From: Gammaproteobacteria bacterium
Lineage (GTDB): Bacteria > Pseudomonadota > Gammaproteobacteria > SZUA-152
DNA: 58,823 nt
Assembly: GCA_021648485.1 (NCBI GenBank)
Contig: JAKISS010000012.1
Span: 1 to 58,823 of the forward strand
Reading direction: 5' to 3'
The stretch's first letter is position 1. Each line of letters begins with the position of its first letter. The notes under the pieces are model-generated. The model was not told where the DNA came from, made no database searches, and was given only the letters and a program-made list of their open reading frames with translations. Both the position numbers and the translations under genes were made by a program. This document shows positions 19,757-27,063 of the stretch, piece after piece.

Positions 19757-20365
19757 ATGGACAACCTTCTCGGTATTTTTCTACGATCAATCTTTGTCGA
19801 GAACCTTGCGCTGGCATTTTTTCTTGGTATGTGCACTTTTCTTGCTGTATCCAAACAGATCAAAACCAGCCTGAGTCTGGGAGTAGCCGTTATTGTCGTA
19901 CTGGGCATCAGTGTCCCGATCAACAATCTTCTCTATAACACCTTCTTGCGTGAGGGGGCACTGGGCTGGGTAAACCTGGGTGCTTTTGATTTCAGTTATC
20001 TCAGCCTCATCAGTTTCATCGCGGTTATTGCCGCGATGGTGCAAATTCTTGAAATGATACTGAGTCGATATTTCCCACTGCTTCACAGTAATCTGGGCAT
20101 TTTTTTACCTTTGCTTACGGTGAATTGTGCAATTCTTGGTGCCTCTTTGTTCATGGTGCAACGTGATTATAATTTCGTTGAAAGCAGCGTTTATGGGCTA
20201 GGTGCGGGGGTGGGTTGGGCATTGGCCATTGCCTCCCTGGCTGGTCTGCGTGAGAAAATGAGATATTGCGATGTCCCTTCGGGTTTACAAGGGTTGGGTA
20301 TTACTTTTATTACTGCTGGCCTGATATCGCTGGCCTTTATGGCTATGGCGGGTATTGATCTTTAA
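19757..20365 (+). CDS. nqrE: Na+-translocating NADH:quinone reductase subunit E
   Basis: A 202-residue integral membrane subunit related to NqrD in inverted topology. [30 protein letters not shown] and [20 protein letters not shown] carry the cysteines expected for the intramembrane iron centre. GGCGGAG lies before the ATG. It ends 23 bp before the nqrF start. Confidence 0.95.
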   Translation: MDNLLGIFLRSIFVENLALAFFLGMCTFLAVSKQIKTSLSLGVAVIVVLGISVPINNLLYNTFLREGALGWVNLGAFDFSYLSLISFIAVIAAMVQILEMILSRYFPLLHSNLGIFLPLLTVNCAILGASLFMVQRDYNFVESSVYGLGAGVGWALAIASLAGLREKMRYCDVPSGLQGLGITFITAGLISLAFMAMAGIDL

Positions 20366-20387
20366 CCCTCACAAGACCGACAAAACC

Positions 20388-21611
20388 ATGCAAGAAATTA
20401 TTTACAGTGTGTTGTTGTTTGCAGGTATATTGTTGCTGCTTGTGCTCATTATTTTGATAGCACGCTTACAACTGGTGCCGCGTGGTAATATCACACTGAT
20501 CGTTAACGGGGAACGCAAACTCAGTGTACCGACAGGTGGAAATCTCCTCTGTGCGCTGGCTGACAATGAGATATACGTACCTGCCGCCTGTGGGGGGCGT
20601 GGCACATGCGGGCAATGCCGTGTCAATATTCTGCAAGGAGGTAGCCCACTGTTGCCAACGGAGGCCTCGCACATCAATAAACGCGAAGCGGCCAGAGGGG
20701 TTCGCCTTGCTTGCCAAGTGGCGATATTGCAGGATCTGAAAATACAGGTTACAGAGGCGGTATTTGGTGTCAAACGTTGGGAGTGTATTGTGCGCTCCAA
20801 TAACAATGTCGCCACCTTTATCAAAGAACTCGTGCTTGAACTCCCCCCCGGTGAAACTATGGATTTTCGTGCGGGGGGTTATATCTTGATCGAATGCCCC
20901 CCTCACCATGTGCGCTATGCAGATTTTGATATTCCCGAGATCTATCGCAAGGATTGGGAACGGTTTGGCTTTCTTAAATTGGAATCCATCGTCACGAAAC
21001 CGTTGACGCGGGCTTATTCAATGGCCAACTATCCCGAGGAAAAAGACATTATTATGCTTAACGTGCGCTGTGCGACACCACCGCCCAAAATGCCAGTCGA
21101 TACGCCTCCCGGAGCCATGTCCTCCTATATTTTTAGTCTGAAACCTAGTGACGAAGTCACTGTTTCCGGGCCTTTTGGCGAATTTTTCGCCAGAGATACC
21201 GATGCTGAAATGATTTTTATTGGTGCCGGTGCGGGTATGGCACCCATGCGGTCACATATTCTCGACCAGCTCAAACGCCTGAAAAGCAGACGAAAAATAA
21301 GTTTTTGGTACGGTGCCCGCAGTTTGCGTGAAGCGTTTTATATCGAAGAATTTTCACAGCTGGCGGAAGAATACGAAAACTTTATATGGTTCATGGCGCT
21401 GTCGCGTCCGTTGCCTGAAGACAATTGGGCAGGGCCGACAGGATACATCCACGATGTACTTTACGAATCCTATCTCAAAAAACATTCTGCGCCGGAGGAT
21501 TGTGAGTATTATTTATGTGGTCCCCCCATGATGACGGCTTCGGTTATACAAATGCTTGATAGCTTGGGTGTGGATAAAGAAAGCATCTTATTCGATAATT
21601 TTAGTGGCTAG
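20388..21611 (+). CDS. nqrF: Na+-translocating NADH:quinone reductase subunit F
   Basis: A 407-residue electron-entry subunit that oxidises NADH. An N-terminal membrane helix (residues 4-25) is followed by a 2Fe-2S ferredoxin domain with C68, C74, C77 ([10 protein letters not shown]) and C109 (LACQ), then an FAD domain (RAYSMANYP at 208-216) and an NAD domain ([23 protein letters not shown]). The start at 20388 ([11 protein letters not shown]) matches the family; the frame is open further, to 20355, inside nqrE. Confidence 0.95.
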   Translation: MQEIIYSVLLFAGILLLLVLIILIARLQLVPRGNITLIVNGERKLSVPTGGNLLCALADNEIYVPAACGGRGTCGQCRVNILQGGSPLLPTEASHINKREAARGVRLACQVAILQDLKIQVTEAVFGVKRWECIVRSNNNVATFIKELVLELPPGETMDFRAGGYILIECPPHHVRYADFDIPEIYRKDWERFGFLKLESIVTKPLTRAYSMANYPEEKDIIMLNVRCATPPPKMPVDTPPGAMSSYIFSLKPSDEVTVSGPFGEFFARDTDAEMIFIGAGAGMAPMRSHILDQLKRLKSRRKISFWYGARSLREAFYIEEFSQLAEEYENFIWFMALSRPLPEDNWAGPTGYIHDVLYESYLKKHSAPEDCEYYLCGPPMMTASVIQMLDSLGVDKESILFDNFSG

Positions 21612-21614
21612 AAA

Positions 21615-21803
21615 ATGGAAATTTTTATTGGCAGTTTCATTGTTTTCATCATGAGTAGTTTGGCGCTCGCACTGGGTTTTCTATTGCGAGGTAAACCATT
21701 GCAGCATGGTTGTGGTCAGGAGAAAAATATTTGTCAAACTACGTGTAGTAAACATCGTTGCCCGAATAAATCAGACCACTCAATCGCACCACCGGAGGCA
21801 TAA
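21615..21803 (+). CDS. nqrM: NqrM-like NQR maturation protein
   Basis: A 62-residue protein with one N-terminal membrane helix (residues 4-24, IGSFIVFIMSSLALALGFLL) followed by RGKPLQHGCGQ and four cysteines (33, 40, 44, 49). NqrM proteins (DUF539), which deliver iron to the NqrD/E site, have the same helix then G-R-K-P-I-x-G-S-C-G and a Cys-rich tail. The cysteine spacing and the GKPLQHGCG motif are a variant of that, so the call rests on layout and on position four bases after nqrF. Confidence 0.75.
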   Translation: MEIFIGSFIVFIMSSLALALGFLLRGKPLQHGCGQEKNICQTTCSKHRCPNKSDHSIAPPEA

Positions 21804-21805
21804 GT

Positions 21806-22201
21806 ATGTTCCACTCAATTTGTGTGCGTGATTACATGACGACATCCTTGTTTACTCTGCAAGAAAGCACAGAGATCTTACGTGCCGTGCATGTCTTGGT
21901 TGAAAAAGATATTTCCGGGGCTCCGGTAATCGATGAGAATGGAAAACTTGTTGGCATACTTACCGAGCGCGATTGTATGCGCATTGATCTGGAGGCAAGC
22001 TATTACGAGGGATATGGTGGTCGAGTCGAGAATTATATGAGCAAAAAGGTTGTCTCCATTGAACCAGATGTGAGTATTCTGGAACTTGCAAAGCGTTTTA
22101 TCGATGCGCCCTATCGTCGTTATCCGGTACTGGAAAATGGCCGCCTCATTGGGCTGATAAGCCGCCGTGATGTTATGCGTGCCCTGGATGAATTGTGGTG
22201 A
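21806..22201 (+). CDS. Two-CBS-domain protein
   Basis: A 131-residue cytoplasmic protein made of two CBS domains: residues 6-55 (VRDYMTTSLFTLQESTEI to GILTERDCMR) and 73-130 (VENYMSKKVVSIEPDVSI to GLISRRDVMRAL). Such Bateman modules bind adenine nucleotides and tune partner proteins. GGAGG lies before the ATG and the gene follows nqrM by two bases, so it is probably cotranscribed with NQR. A role in sensing energy state for the complex is possible but not shown. Confidence 0.88.
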   Translation: MFHSICVRDYMTTSLFTLQESTEILRAVHVLVEKDISGAPVIDENGKLVGILTERDCMRIDLEASYYEGYGGRVENYMSKKVVSIEPDVSILELAKRFIDAPYRRYPVLENGRLIGLISRRDVMRALDELW

Positions 22202-22220
22202 CGCTACAAAGAAAACATCA

Positions 22221-22412
22221 TATATACCCGTAGCGTTGAGATTTAGGTGTTCAGTGTGCGTCATATTCATTTCATGGCAAGGCGAAATGACGAGTAATAG
22301 CCAGTCTATTGTGAGGAGTTTCAACGCAGCCATGGAATGAAGAAGGCGTGCAATGAGTGCCTAAATTTCAATCGCTGCGGGTATATACCCGTAGCGTTTG
22401 AGATTTAGGTGT
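22221..22412. repeat. MITE-like element plus an abutting partial copy
   Basis: Inverted ends of about 29 bp define the element: TATATACCCGTAGCG then TTGAGATTTAGG at 22221-22249, and the complement GCCTAAATTTCAATCGCTGC then GGGTATATA at 22359-22387. A third copy of the end in the left-end orientation follows at once, at 22383-22412, running into the transposase remnant. The 110-bp core has no gene. The structure suggests a non-autonomous palindromic element, with a second truncated copy next to it. Confidence 0.7.
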
Positions 22413-23089
22413 AATCGGTTTCAAATCTGCCGCTCATTAGAGAAGTGATTTCATCAGCATATGAATCAATCTTCTTGAAAAAATCACTATGAATTTTTTG
22501 TCCCGTAAAAATCCACTTTTTGACAAAATCGCTGACGGTTCTATGATTAATACTATCCATCGCTTTCATCGCAATATACCCGCCTGATTTTTTTGTTTTC
22601 ACAGGCAATCAAGACCGGCGTTTTTCCCGCTGCTCTTCGCCCACGTTTGCCGGACCATTTTTCACCGATCAACGCATCATCAACCTCAATAACACCCTTG
22701 AGAAGATACACGCTATCTTTGTGCCCCATGGCTTCACGAAGTTTCTTAAGCGTCAATCAAGCGGTTCGCCAATTCACCTCAATTAACTGACTCAAGCGCA
22801 TAGCTGAAATACCCCCTTTGCCAGAGCCTATGAAATAAATGGCCCAAAACCACTTTTGTAAAGAAAGATGACTACGGTGAAAAAGTGTGCCCGCTTTGAC
22901 GGATGTCCGGTGTTGACAGAAGGTGCATTGGTAAAGGTCTTGTGTTTGAATAAAATACGCCTGAGCATGGCCACATTGAGGGCAAATAAACCCTTTTGGC
23001 CACTTCAGTTTTTGGAGATAATGTAAACAGCCATGTTCGCTCTGGCAACGTGATTGCCATTCGAAAAAGCCTATTTTCACCATTCTCAT
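22405..23089 (-). pseudogene. Broken IS1595-family transposase
   Basis: Three frames on the minus strand together read as one transposase. The first (22757-23089) has the zinc-ribbon N-terminus ICPQCGHAQAYF with YQCTFCQHRTSVKAGTLF and ends in SQLIEVNWRTA. The second (to about 22600) holds KKLREAMGHKD and the DDE-type VIEVDDALIGEKWSGKRG. The third holds KKSGGYIAMKAMDSI and ends at 22405. Frameshifts near 22757 and 22600 and loss of the C-terminal third, where a MITE-like end begins, make it inactive. Confidence 0.85.
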
Positions 23090-23674
23090 GAGAAACCTCC
23101 GCAGAATGTTGTTTATACCAATATTCCAGTAAAAACCTGAGTCAAGTGCCGAGGCATGTTATCTGATGCGCTGAGGGATTGTTTGTCGAGAGGTATTTGC
23201 ATGACGACGAACGTTACATCAGAATCGGACTATTATTCAACAGCTTGCTCGAACTTTGAGCCAGGTTACTTGTTATCAAAGACTTCCCATATCAGAGTTC
23301 GTTAAAAATTATGTATTTTCCCTGAGTTCACGTTGCACAAAATATCGTATATTTGTTGACATACAATCATTTGACAACGGTAACGTCATTTCCAACAGAT
23401 ACAGAAGAAAAATGGGACAACAAAGTCCATTATGGTGGTTTATTCATATTTATATGGCAGCATTCTTGAATTGCACTATTCCTGGTCTATAGTTCGTTTT
23501 TCGGTATGCTCCCAAAAGAGTCCACGCCCTGATGCAGAACAAAAATCAACCATTCCGCATACGAAACAATGACGTATTTTTATATATAAAATCATATCAA
23601 TGCATAGTGTATGTATCATATTACCTGTCTGATTAACATACAAAATATCATACCAAAAACAGGAAAACTCACGG
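23090..23674. other. Non-coding gap with the right direct repeat
   Basis: No intact gene is seen. The stretch contains the right copy of the ~55 bp direct repeat and AT-rich sequence that probably includes the promoter of the dihaem lipoprotein gene. A TTGACA lies near 23355, without a convincing -10 partner. Confidence 0.4.
23206..23263 (+). repeat. Direct repeat, right copy
   Basis: Begins GACGAACGTTACATCAGAAT and continues to CTCGAACTTTGAGC, matching 15027-15083 with about three transitions. An ATG just upstream (23201) opens a 34-codon frame that is probably not a gene. Confidence 0.85.
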
Positions 23675-25630
23675 ATGAAAAATATAATACTAATAGGATT
23701 TATCATTTTTATGAGTGGATGTGTAAGCATTCCCACCATGCCCACCAGCAACAATATTACATGGCTGGAACAAGGCTGGACGGAACAGGAAAGACAAAAA
23801 TTCCACCACACCAGTCAGGGAACCATGACTTTACCGATCCCCTACGAATGGTTTGCAGCACTTGAACAGCCCGGTTTCAAATTATTTGGCACCAAAGGAC
23901 TGATTATTGAAAATGGGTATCTCGCCCGCCTGGGGTTTATTACGGGTGAAGTGACACCTTATAATCAGGCTGGTTTACCTGTTGGCTTTTCTGTTGACTA
24001 TAACGTAACCAATCCAGCCATTTCAAAAACCACCTTTAATGCCATTGGTTTAACTTGCGCAGCCTGTCATACCGGCCAGATGAGAATCAATGACACATCA
24101 GTGCGTTATGACGGCGGACCCGCCATGACCAATCTGACTGAATTCATCAGTGTTCTAGCCGTTGCGTTAATCGAAACCTATGTGGATGAGGCTAAATTTT
24201 CACGCTTTTCCCAGCGCATTCTTGGCGTTACAAACACCAAAAATAATCGCAAAAACCTTAGAAAATCATTGAAACATACACTTAAAAACCAGTTACAGAG
24301 CATTGTCAAGCCGGCGGAATTACAGCTGGCCGGTTTACGTGATAAAGCCCGGAAAGATATTAAAGAACATCCTTTTAGAAACCGTATAAAAATAATCCGA
24401 GACATCATTAAAGATAGAAAAAAATCCACCGCAGAAGGCTTTACCCGGCTGGATGCACTAAACCGGATTGGTAATGCCGTATTTGGTACAGACACAGGTA
24501 ATGTGAAAAATATTGTCAAAACTGATGCGCCCGTTAACTATCCCCATCTCTGGAACACATCGTGGTTCCTCTGGGTTCAGTACGATGCTTCCATTATGGG
24601 CCCGATGATCCGTAATGCAGGTGAGGCACTGGGTGTGGCAGCCTATGTAACACTCGACCAGAACTCCCCTAATAATTTTGACTCATCAGTGAAACTGGAT
24701 AACTTATTCTGGATGGAGTCGTTATTGGGTGGCACTACGCCACCAACAAAAAACAAGAAATTTTATGGCTTGCAGCCTCCTCAATGGCGCGAAGATATTT
24801 TTGGTAAAATAAACCGGGAAAAACATGCTCAGGGTGCCAAACTATATGCCAAACTTTGTCAGGGATGTCATTTACCTCCCATGGACAGCGAAAAATTCTG
24901 GTCTGATACTTATTGGACAAAACCGGATAAAAGAAACCTGAGCTATCTTGACCTTCCCATTATCGATATTAATTACATTGGCACTGACCCACAGGAAGCG
25001 CTGGTATTAATAAAGCGAAAAGTTGATACAACCAATATCGGATTAAACACTCGCGTTTACCTGGAAGATAAAGAATGGTTCACGAAAAACAACCCTGTTT
25101 ATTTCGGCTCAAAAAGTACTGACTGCAAGCCTGTGACTGTCACTGATGAAAAATCTCAATTTTTCTCACTTGCATTGGGAGCCACAGTACAAAGCGTCAA
25201 TAATTACTGGTACAAAACCCACAATACGCCAATACTACAGCAGGAAAAGATGAATGGTTATCGGAAAAACTGTCTGCGAGCACCCTTTGCCTATAAAGCC
25301 AGGCCGTTAAATGGCATATGGGCAACAGCACCTTTTTTGCACAATGGGTCAGTGCCCAATATTTACACTTTATTGTCCCCTGTAAAGGAAAGACCCAAAA
25401 AGTTTTACCTTGGCAGTCTTGATTACGACACTAAAAAAATGGGCTATAAAATGATCAAGGCAAAAGGGTTTTTTGAGCTTGATACCACGATCATTGGTAA
25501 TTCAAATAAAGGGCATGAGTTCTCAAACACACCCGGAAGAGGTGTGATTGGAAGAGGCTTATCAAAAAAAGAGCGTTACCAACTTATTGAATATCTGAAA
25601 GATATTCGGGTTGTGGATAATAACGGATAA
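23675..25630 (+). CDS. Dihaem cytochrome c lipoprotein, RoxA-like family
   Basis: A 651-residue exported protein. The lipobox MSGC puts the lipid on Cys16. Two haem sites are visible: CAACH (C128, C131, H132) and CQGCH (C395, C398, H399). The region PLNGIWATAPFLHNGSVPNIYTLLSPVKERP, close to the second site, is the hallmark of the RoxA/dihaem peroxidase-like family, and VIGRGLSKKERYQLIEYLKDI closes the chain. RoxA itself is a secreted rubber dioxygenase of similar length; most relatives are uncharacterised. Membrane anchoring and lack of substrate genes nearby argue against calling it a rubber oxygenase. A lysine-rich insertion lies at about 185-250. RBS CAGGAAAA precedes the ATG. Confidence 0.75.
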   Translation: MKNIILIGFIIFMSGCVSIPTMPTSNNITWLEQGWTEQERQKFHHTSQGTMTLPIPYEWFAALEQPGFKLFGTKGLIIENGYLARLGFITGEVTPYNQAGLPVGFSVDYNVTNPAISKTTFNAIGLTCAACHTGQMRINDTSVRYDGGPAMTNLTEFISVLAVALIETYVDEAKFSRFSQRILGVTNTKNNRKNLRKSLKHTLKNQLQSIVKPAELQLAGLRDKARKDIKEHPFRNRIKIIRDIIKDRKKSTAEGFTRLDALNRIGNAVFGTDTGNVKNIVKTDAPVNYPHLWNTSWFLWVQYDASIMGPMIRNAGEALGVAAYVTLDQNSPNNFDSSVKLDNLFWMESLLGGTTPPTKNKKFYGLQPPQWREDIFGKINREKHAQGAKLYAKLCQGCHLPPMDSEKFWSDTYWTKPDKRNLSYLDLPIIDINYIGTDPQEALVLIKRKVDTTNIGLNTRVYLEDKEWFTKNNPVYFGSKSTDCKPVTVTDEKSQFFSLALGATVQSVNNYWYKTHNTPILQQEKMNGYRKNCLRAPFAYKARPLNGIWATAPFLHNGSVPNIYTLLSPVKERPKKFYLGSLDYDTKKMGYKMIKAKGFFELDTTIIGNSNKGHEFSNTPGRGVIGRGLSKKERYQLIEYLKDIRVVDNNG

Positions 25631-25662
25631 ATATGCGCATGTAACACAAAACCTGAAAAGAT

Positions 25663-25701
25663 GCAGAGGTCGCAAAGTTTATATTTTCCTGCGACTTCTG
25701 C
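25663..25701. terminator. Inverted repeat between convergent genes
   Basis: GCAGAGGTCGCAA and CTGCGACTTCTGC form an imperfect 13-bp stem around a 13-base AT-rich loop between the convergent dihaem lipoprotein and DoxX genes. A bidirectional terminator is likely, though it lacks a clean T-run. Confidence 0.4.
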
Positions 25702-25748
25702 GTCTACAACACAGTTTGTCAGTGCTACGGAAATTGCCTAAAAAAACC

Positions 25749-26168
25749 TTACGAAGCAGCAAAAAGGTGTTGTCTAGCTCGTATTGCAAATCGGCCATCA
25801 CCAAGAAGAACATGCACGATTGAAGCCAACACTAAAAATACTGGATACTCCCAACCGCCACCCTCATTGGTAAACAGCCAACCGTTCGGAAAATGTGTCC
25901 ATGCGGCAACAAGCATCACTGGTATCAAAACAGCCGAGACATATCGTCCATACAAACCGATTAAAATCATTACACCGCCAACAAGCTCAAGTAAAAACAC
26001 AGGATATGCCATAAAACCCGGTAGCCCTTGACTTTCCAGCCAGGCTGAAAAGCCTGGAATCGTAAATACAAACCATTTCAGCAGCGCATGCGAAATCCAC
26101 ATTACCCCTAACCCCAGGCGTAAAAGTAACGCGGCATCAGCTGAATATTTATTATCAATAGAAGTCAT
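25749..26168 (-). CDS. DoxX-family membrane protein
   Basis: A 139-residue protein with four membrane helices. It begins MTSIDNKYSADAALLLRLGLGVMWISHALLKW, followed by PVFLLELVGGVMILIGLYGRYVSAVLIPVML and YPVFLVLASIVHVLLG, all DoxX-like. DoxX proteins are linked to thiosulfate:quinone reduction in archaea and to thiol-stress complexes in bacteria. The start at 26168 is preferred over an open frame extending to 26216. It lies 8 bp after the rhodanese gene, in a two-gene operon facing a MarR regulator. Confidence 0.82.
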   Translation of the reverse strand: MTSIDNKYSADAALLLRLGLGVMWISHALLKWFVFTIPGFSAWLESQGLPGFMAYPVFLLELVGGVMILIGLYGRYVSAVLIPVMLVAAWTHFPNGWLFTNEGGGWEYPVFLVLASIVHVLLGDGRFAIRARQHLFAAS

Positions 26169-26176
26169 TACTCTTC

Positions 26177-26509
26177 TCACTCTATTGAGTCCACAGGGAA
26201 ACCCGCTTCGAGCCAATGGTTTTTTCCTTCCACATACTCATAAGCATTGCTATATCCCATCTGTTGTAATGTATTCATTGCTATTTTTGAGTTTTGACAT
26301 TCAGCACTGGCGCAGTACACAACAATAAATGCATTCGTGTCTTCCAGCATTTCCGGGGCTTTTTGTCGCATTTCGTCATGTGGAATATTTAACGCGCCGG
26401 GCAAATGCCCTGACTCAAAGTATTTTTTGGGAAGCGCTTCAATAATTGTCATTATGACATTACTGTCGATATTTTTTTTAATGTGCTCACGAGTGATTGT
26501 AGGGGTCAT
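26177..26509 (-). CDS. Rhodanese-like sulfurtransferase
   Basis: A 110-residue single-domain rhodanese. The segment KKYFESGHLPGALNIPHDEM and the active-site loop VVYCASAECQNS, with the catalytic cysteine in YCAS, are visible; HWLEAGFPV ends the domain. It should move sulfane sulfur from a donor to an acceptor thiol, in the cytoplasm (no signal peptide). The ATG at 26509 is chosen because GGAGA lies seven bases upstream. Confidence 0.87.
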   Translation of the reverse strand: MTPTITREHIKKNIDSNVIMTIIEALPKKYFESGHLPGALNIPHDEMRQKAPEMLEDTNAFIVVYCASAECQNSKIAMNTLQQMGYSNAYEYVEGKNHWLEAGFPVDSIE

Positions 26510-26536
26510 ATTCATTCTCCAGTCGATCAGCCAAGT

Positions 26537-26552
26537 GGTTGCAATTGCAACC
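26537..26552. promoter_or_regulatory. Perfect 16-bp palindrome, probable MarR operator
   Basis: GGTTGCAATTGCAACC lies between the divergent rhodanese and marR genes, near the probable rhodanese promoter. It shares GTTGC-N4-GCAAC with the larger palindrome to its right. A MarR-family dimer would fit this symmetry. Confidence 0.65.
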
Positions 26553-26562
26553 AAATAAAGAC

Positions 26563-26600
26563 TAGCCCAATATAGTTGCGACTGCAACTATATTGGGCTA
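26563..26600. promoter_or_regulatory. 38-bp perfect inverted repeat before marR
   Basis: Two 17-bp arms, TAGCCCAATATAGTTGC and its exact complement, flank a GACT centre. It ends 10 bp before the marR ATG and contains the GTTGC-N4-GCAAC core of the neighbouring 16-bp palindrome. It probably serves as an autoregulatory operator and could also fold in the mRNA leader. Confidence 0.7.
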
Positions 26601-26610
26601 AACTTTGACC

Positions 26611-27048
26611 ATGAATAAAAACCTGAGTGAAGAGGCAACACAGGCCTGGATACAACTGCACCATGCACACCGACACTTATTGGAAAAAGTGGAAAAAGCA
26701 CTTAAGGATGCCGTGCTCCCTCCTCTTGGCTGGTATGACGTGCTTTTAGAACTTTACAGGGAAAAACCTGCCGGACTGCGCCAATATGAAATTAGCGAAA
26801 AGATATTGCTAAGCAAACACAACCTTTCACGATTGATAGACCGATTAGCAAAAAACAAACTCGTTACACGCCATACCTGCGAAGAAGATGGCCGTGGCAC
26901 TAAAATAAGGATCACTGACGAGGGCGTGAAAATAATGAAAAAAATCTGGCCGGTATATAGTCGATCGATACAGGAAAACTTCGAGACTAAACTGACTCCT
27001 TCTGAATTTGTGACATTACAACAGATGTTAAAAAAAGTGCTTGTTTAG
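26611..27048 (+). CDS. MarR-family transcriptional regulator
   Basis: A 145-residue winged-helix repressor. The core reads LGWYDVLLELYREKPAGLRQYEISEKILLSKHNLSRLIDRLAKNKLV, the DNA-reading helix-turn-helix, followed by the wing TRHTCEEDGRGTKIRITDEGVKIM. It is divergent from the rhodanese-DoxX operon, and the two palindromes between them make it the likely regulator of both. The ATG at 26611 is used; a TTG two codons earlier is possible. No Shine-Dalgarno is visible because the palindrome abuts the start. Confidence 0.85.
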   Translation: MNKNLSEEATQAWIQLHHAHRHLLEKVEKALKDAVLPPLGWYDVLLELYREKPAGLRQYEISEKILLSKHNLSRLIDRLAKNKLVTRHTCEEDGRGTKIRITDEGVKIMKKIWPVYSRSIQENFETKLTPSEFVTLQQMLKKVLV

Positions 27049-27063
27049 AAATGGAACACATTG

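Noticed and set aside
15741-21611. Rnf complex instead of NQR
   Set aside because: The two share paralogous membrane subunits, but the order A-B-C-D-E-F, the NqrA-type first subunit and the 2Fe-2S/FAD NqrF are diagnostic for NQR; no RnfB ferredoxin gene is present.
23675-25630. Annotating the dihaem lipoprotein as a rubber oxygenase
   Set aside because: The family signature fits, but catalytic residues specific to rubber cleavage cannot be confirmed by eye and most relatives are not rubber oxygenases.
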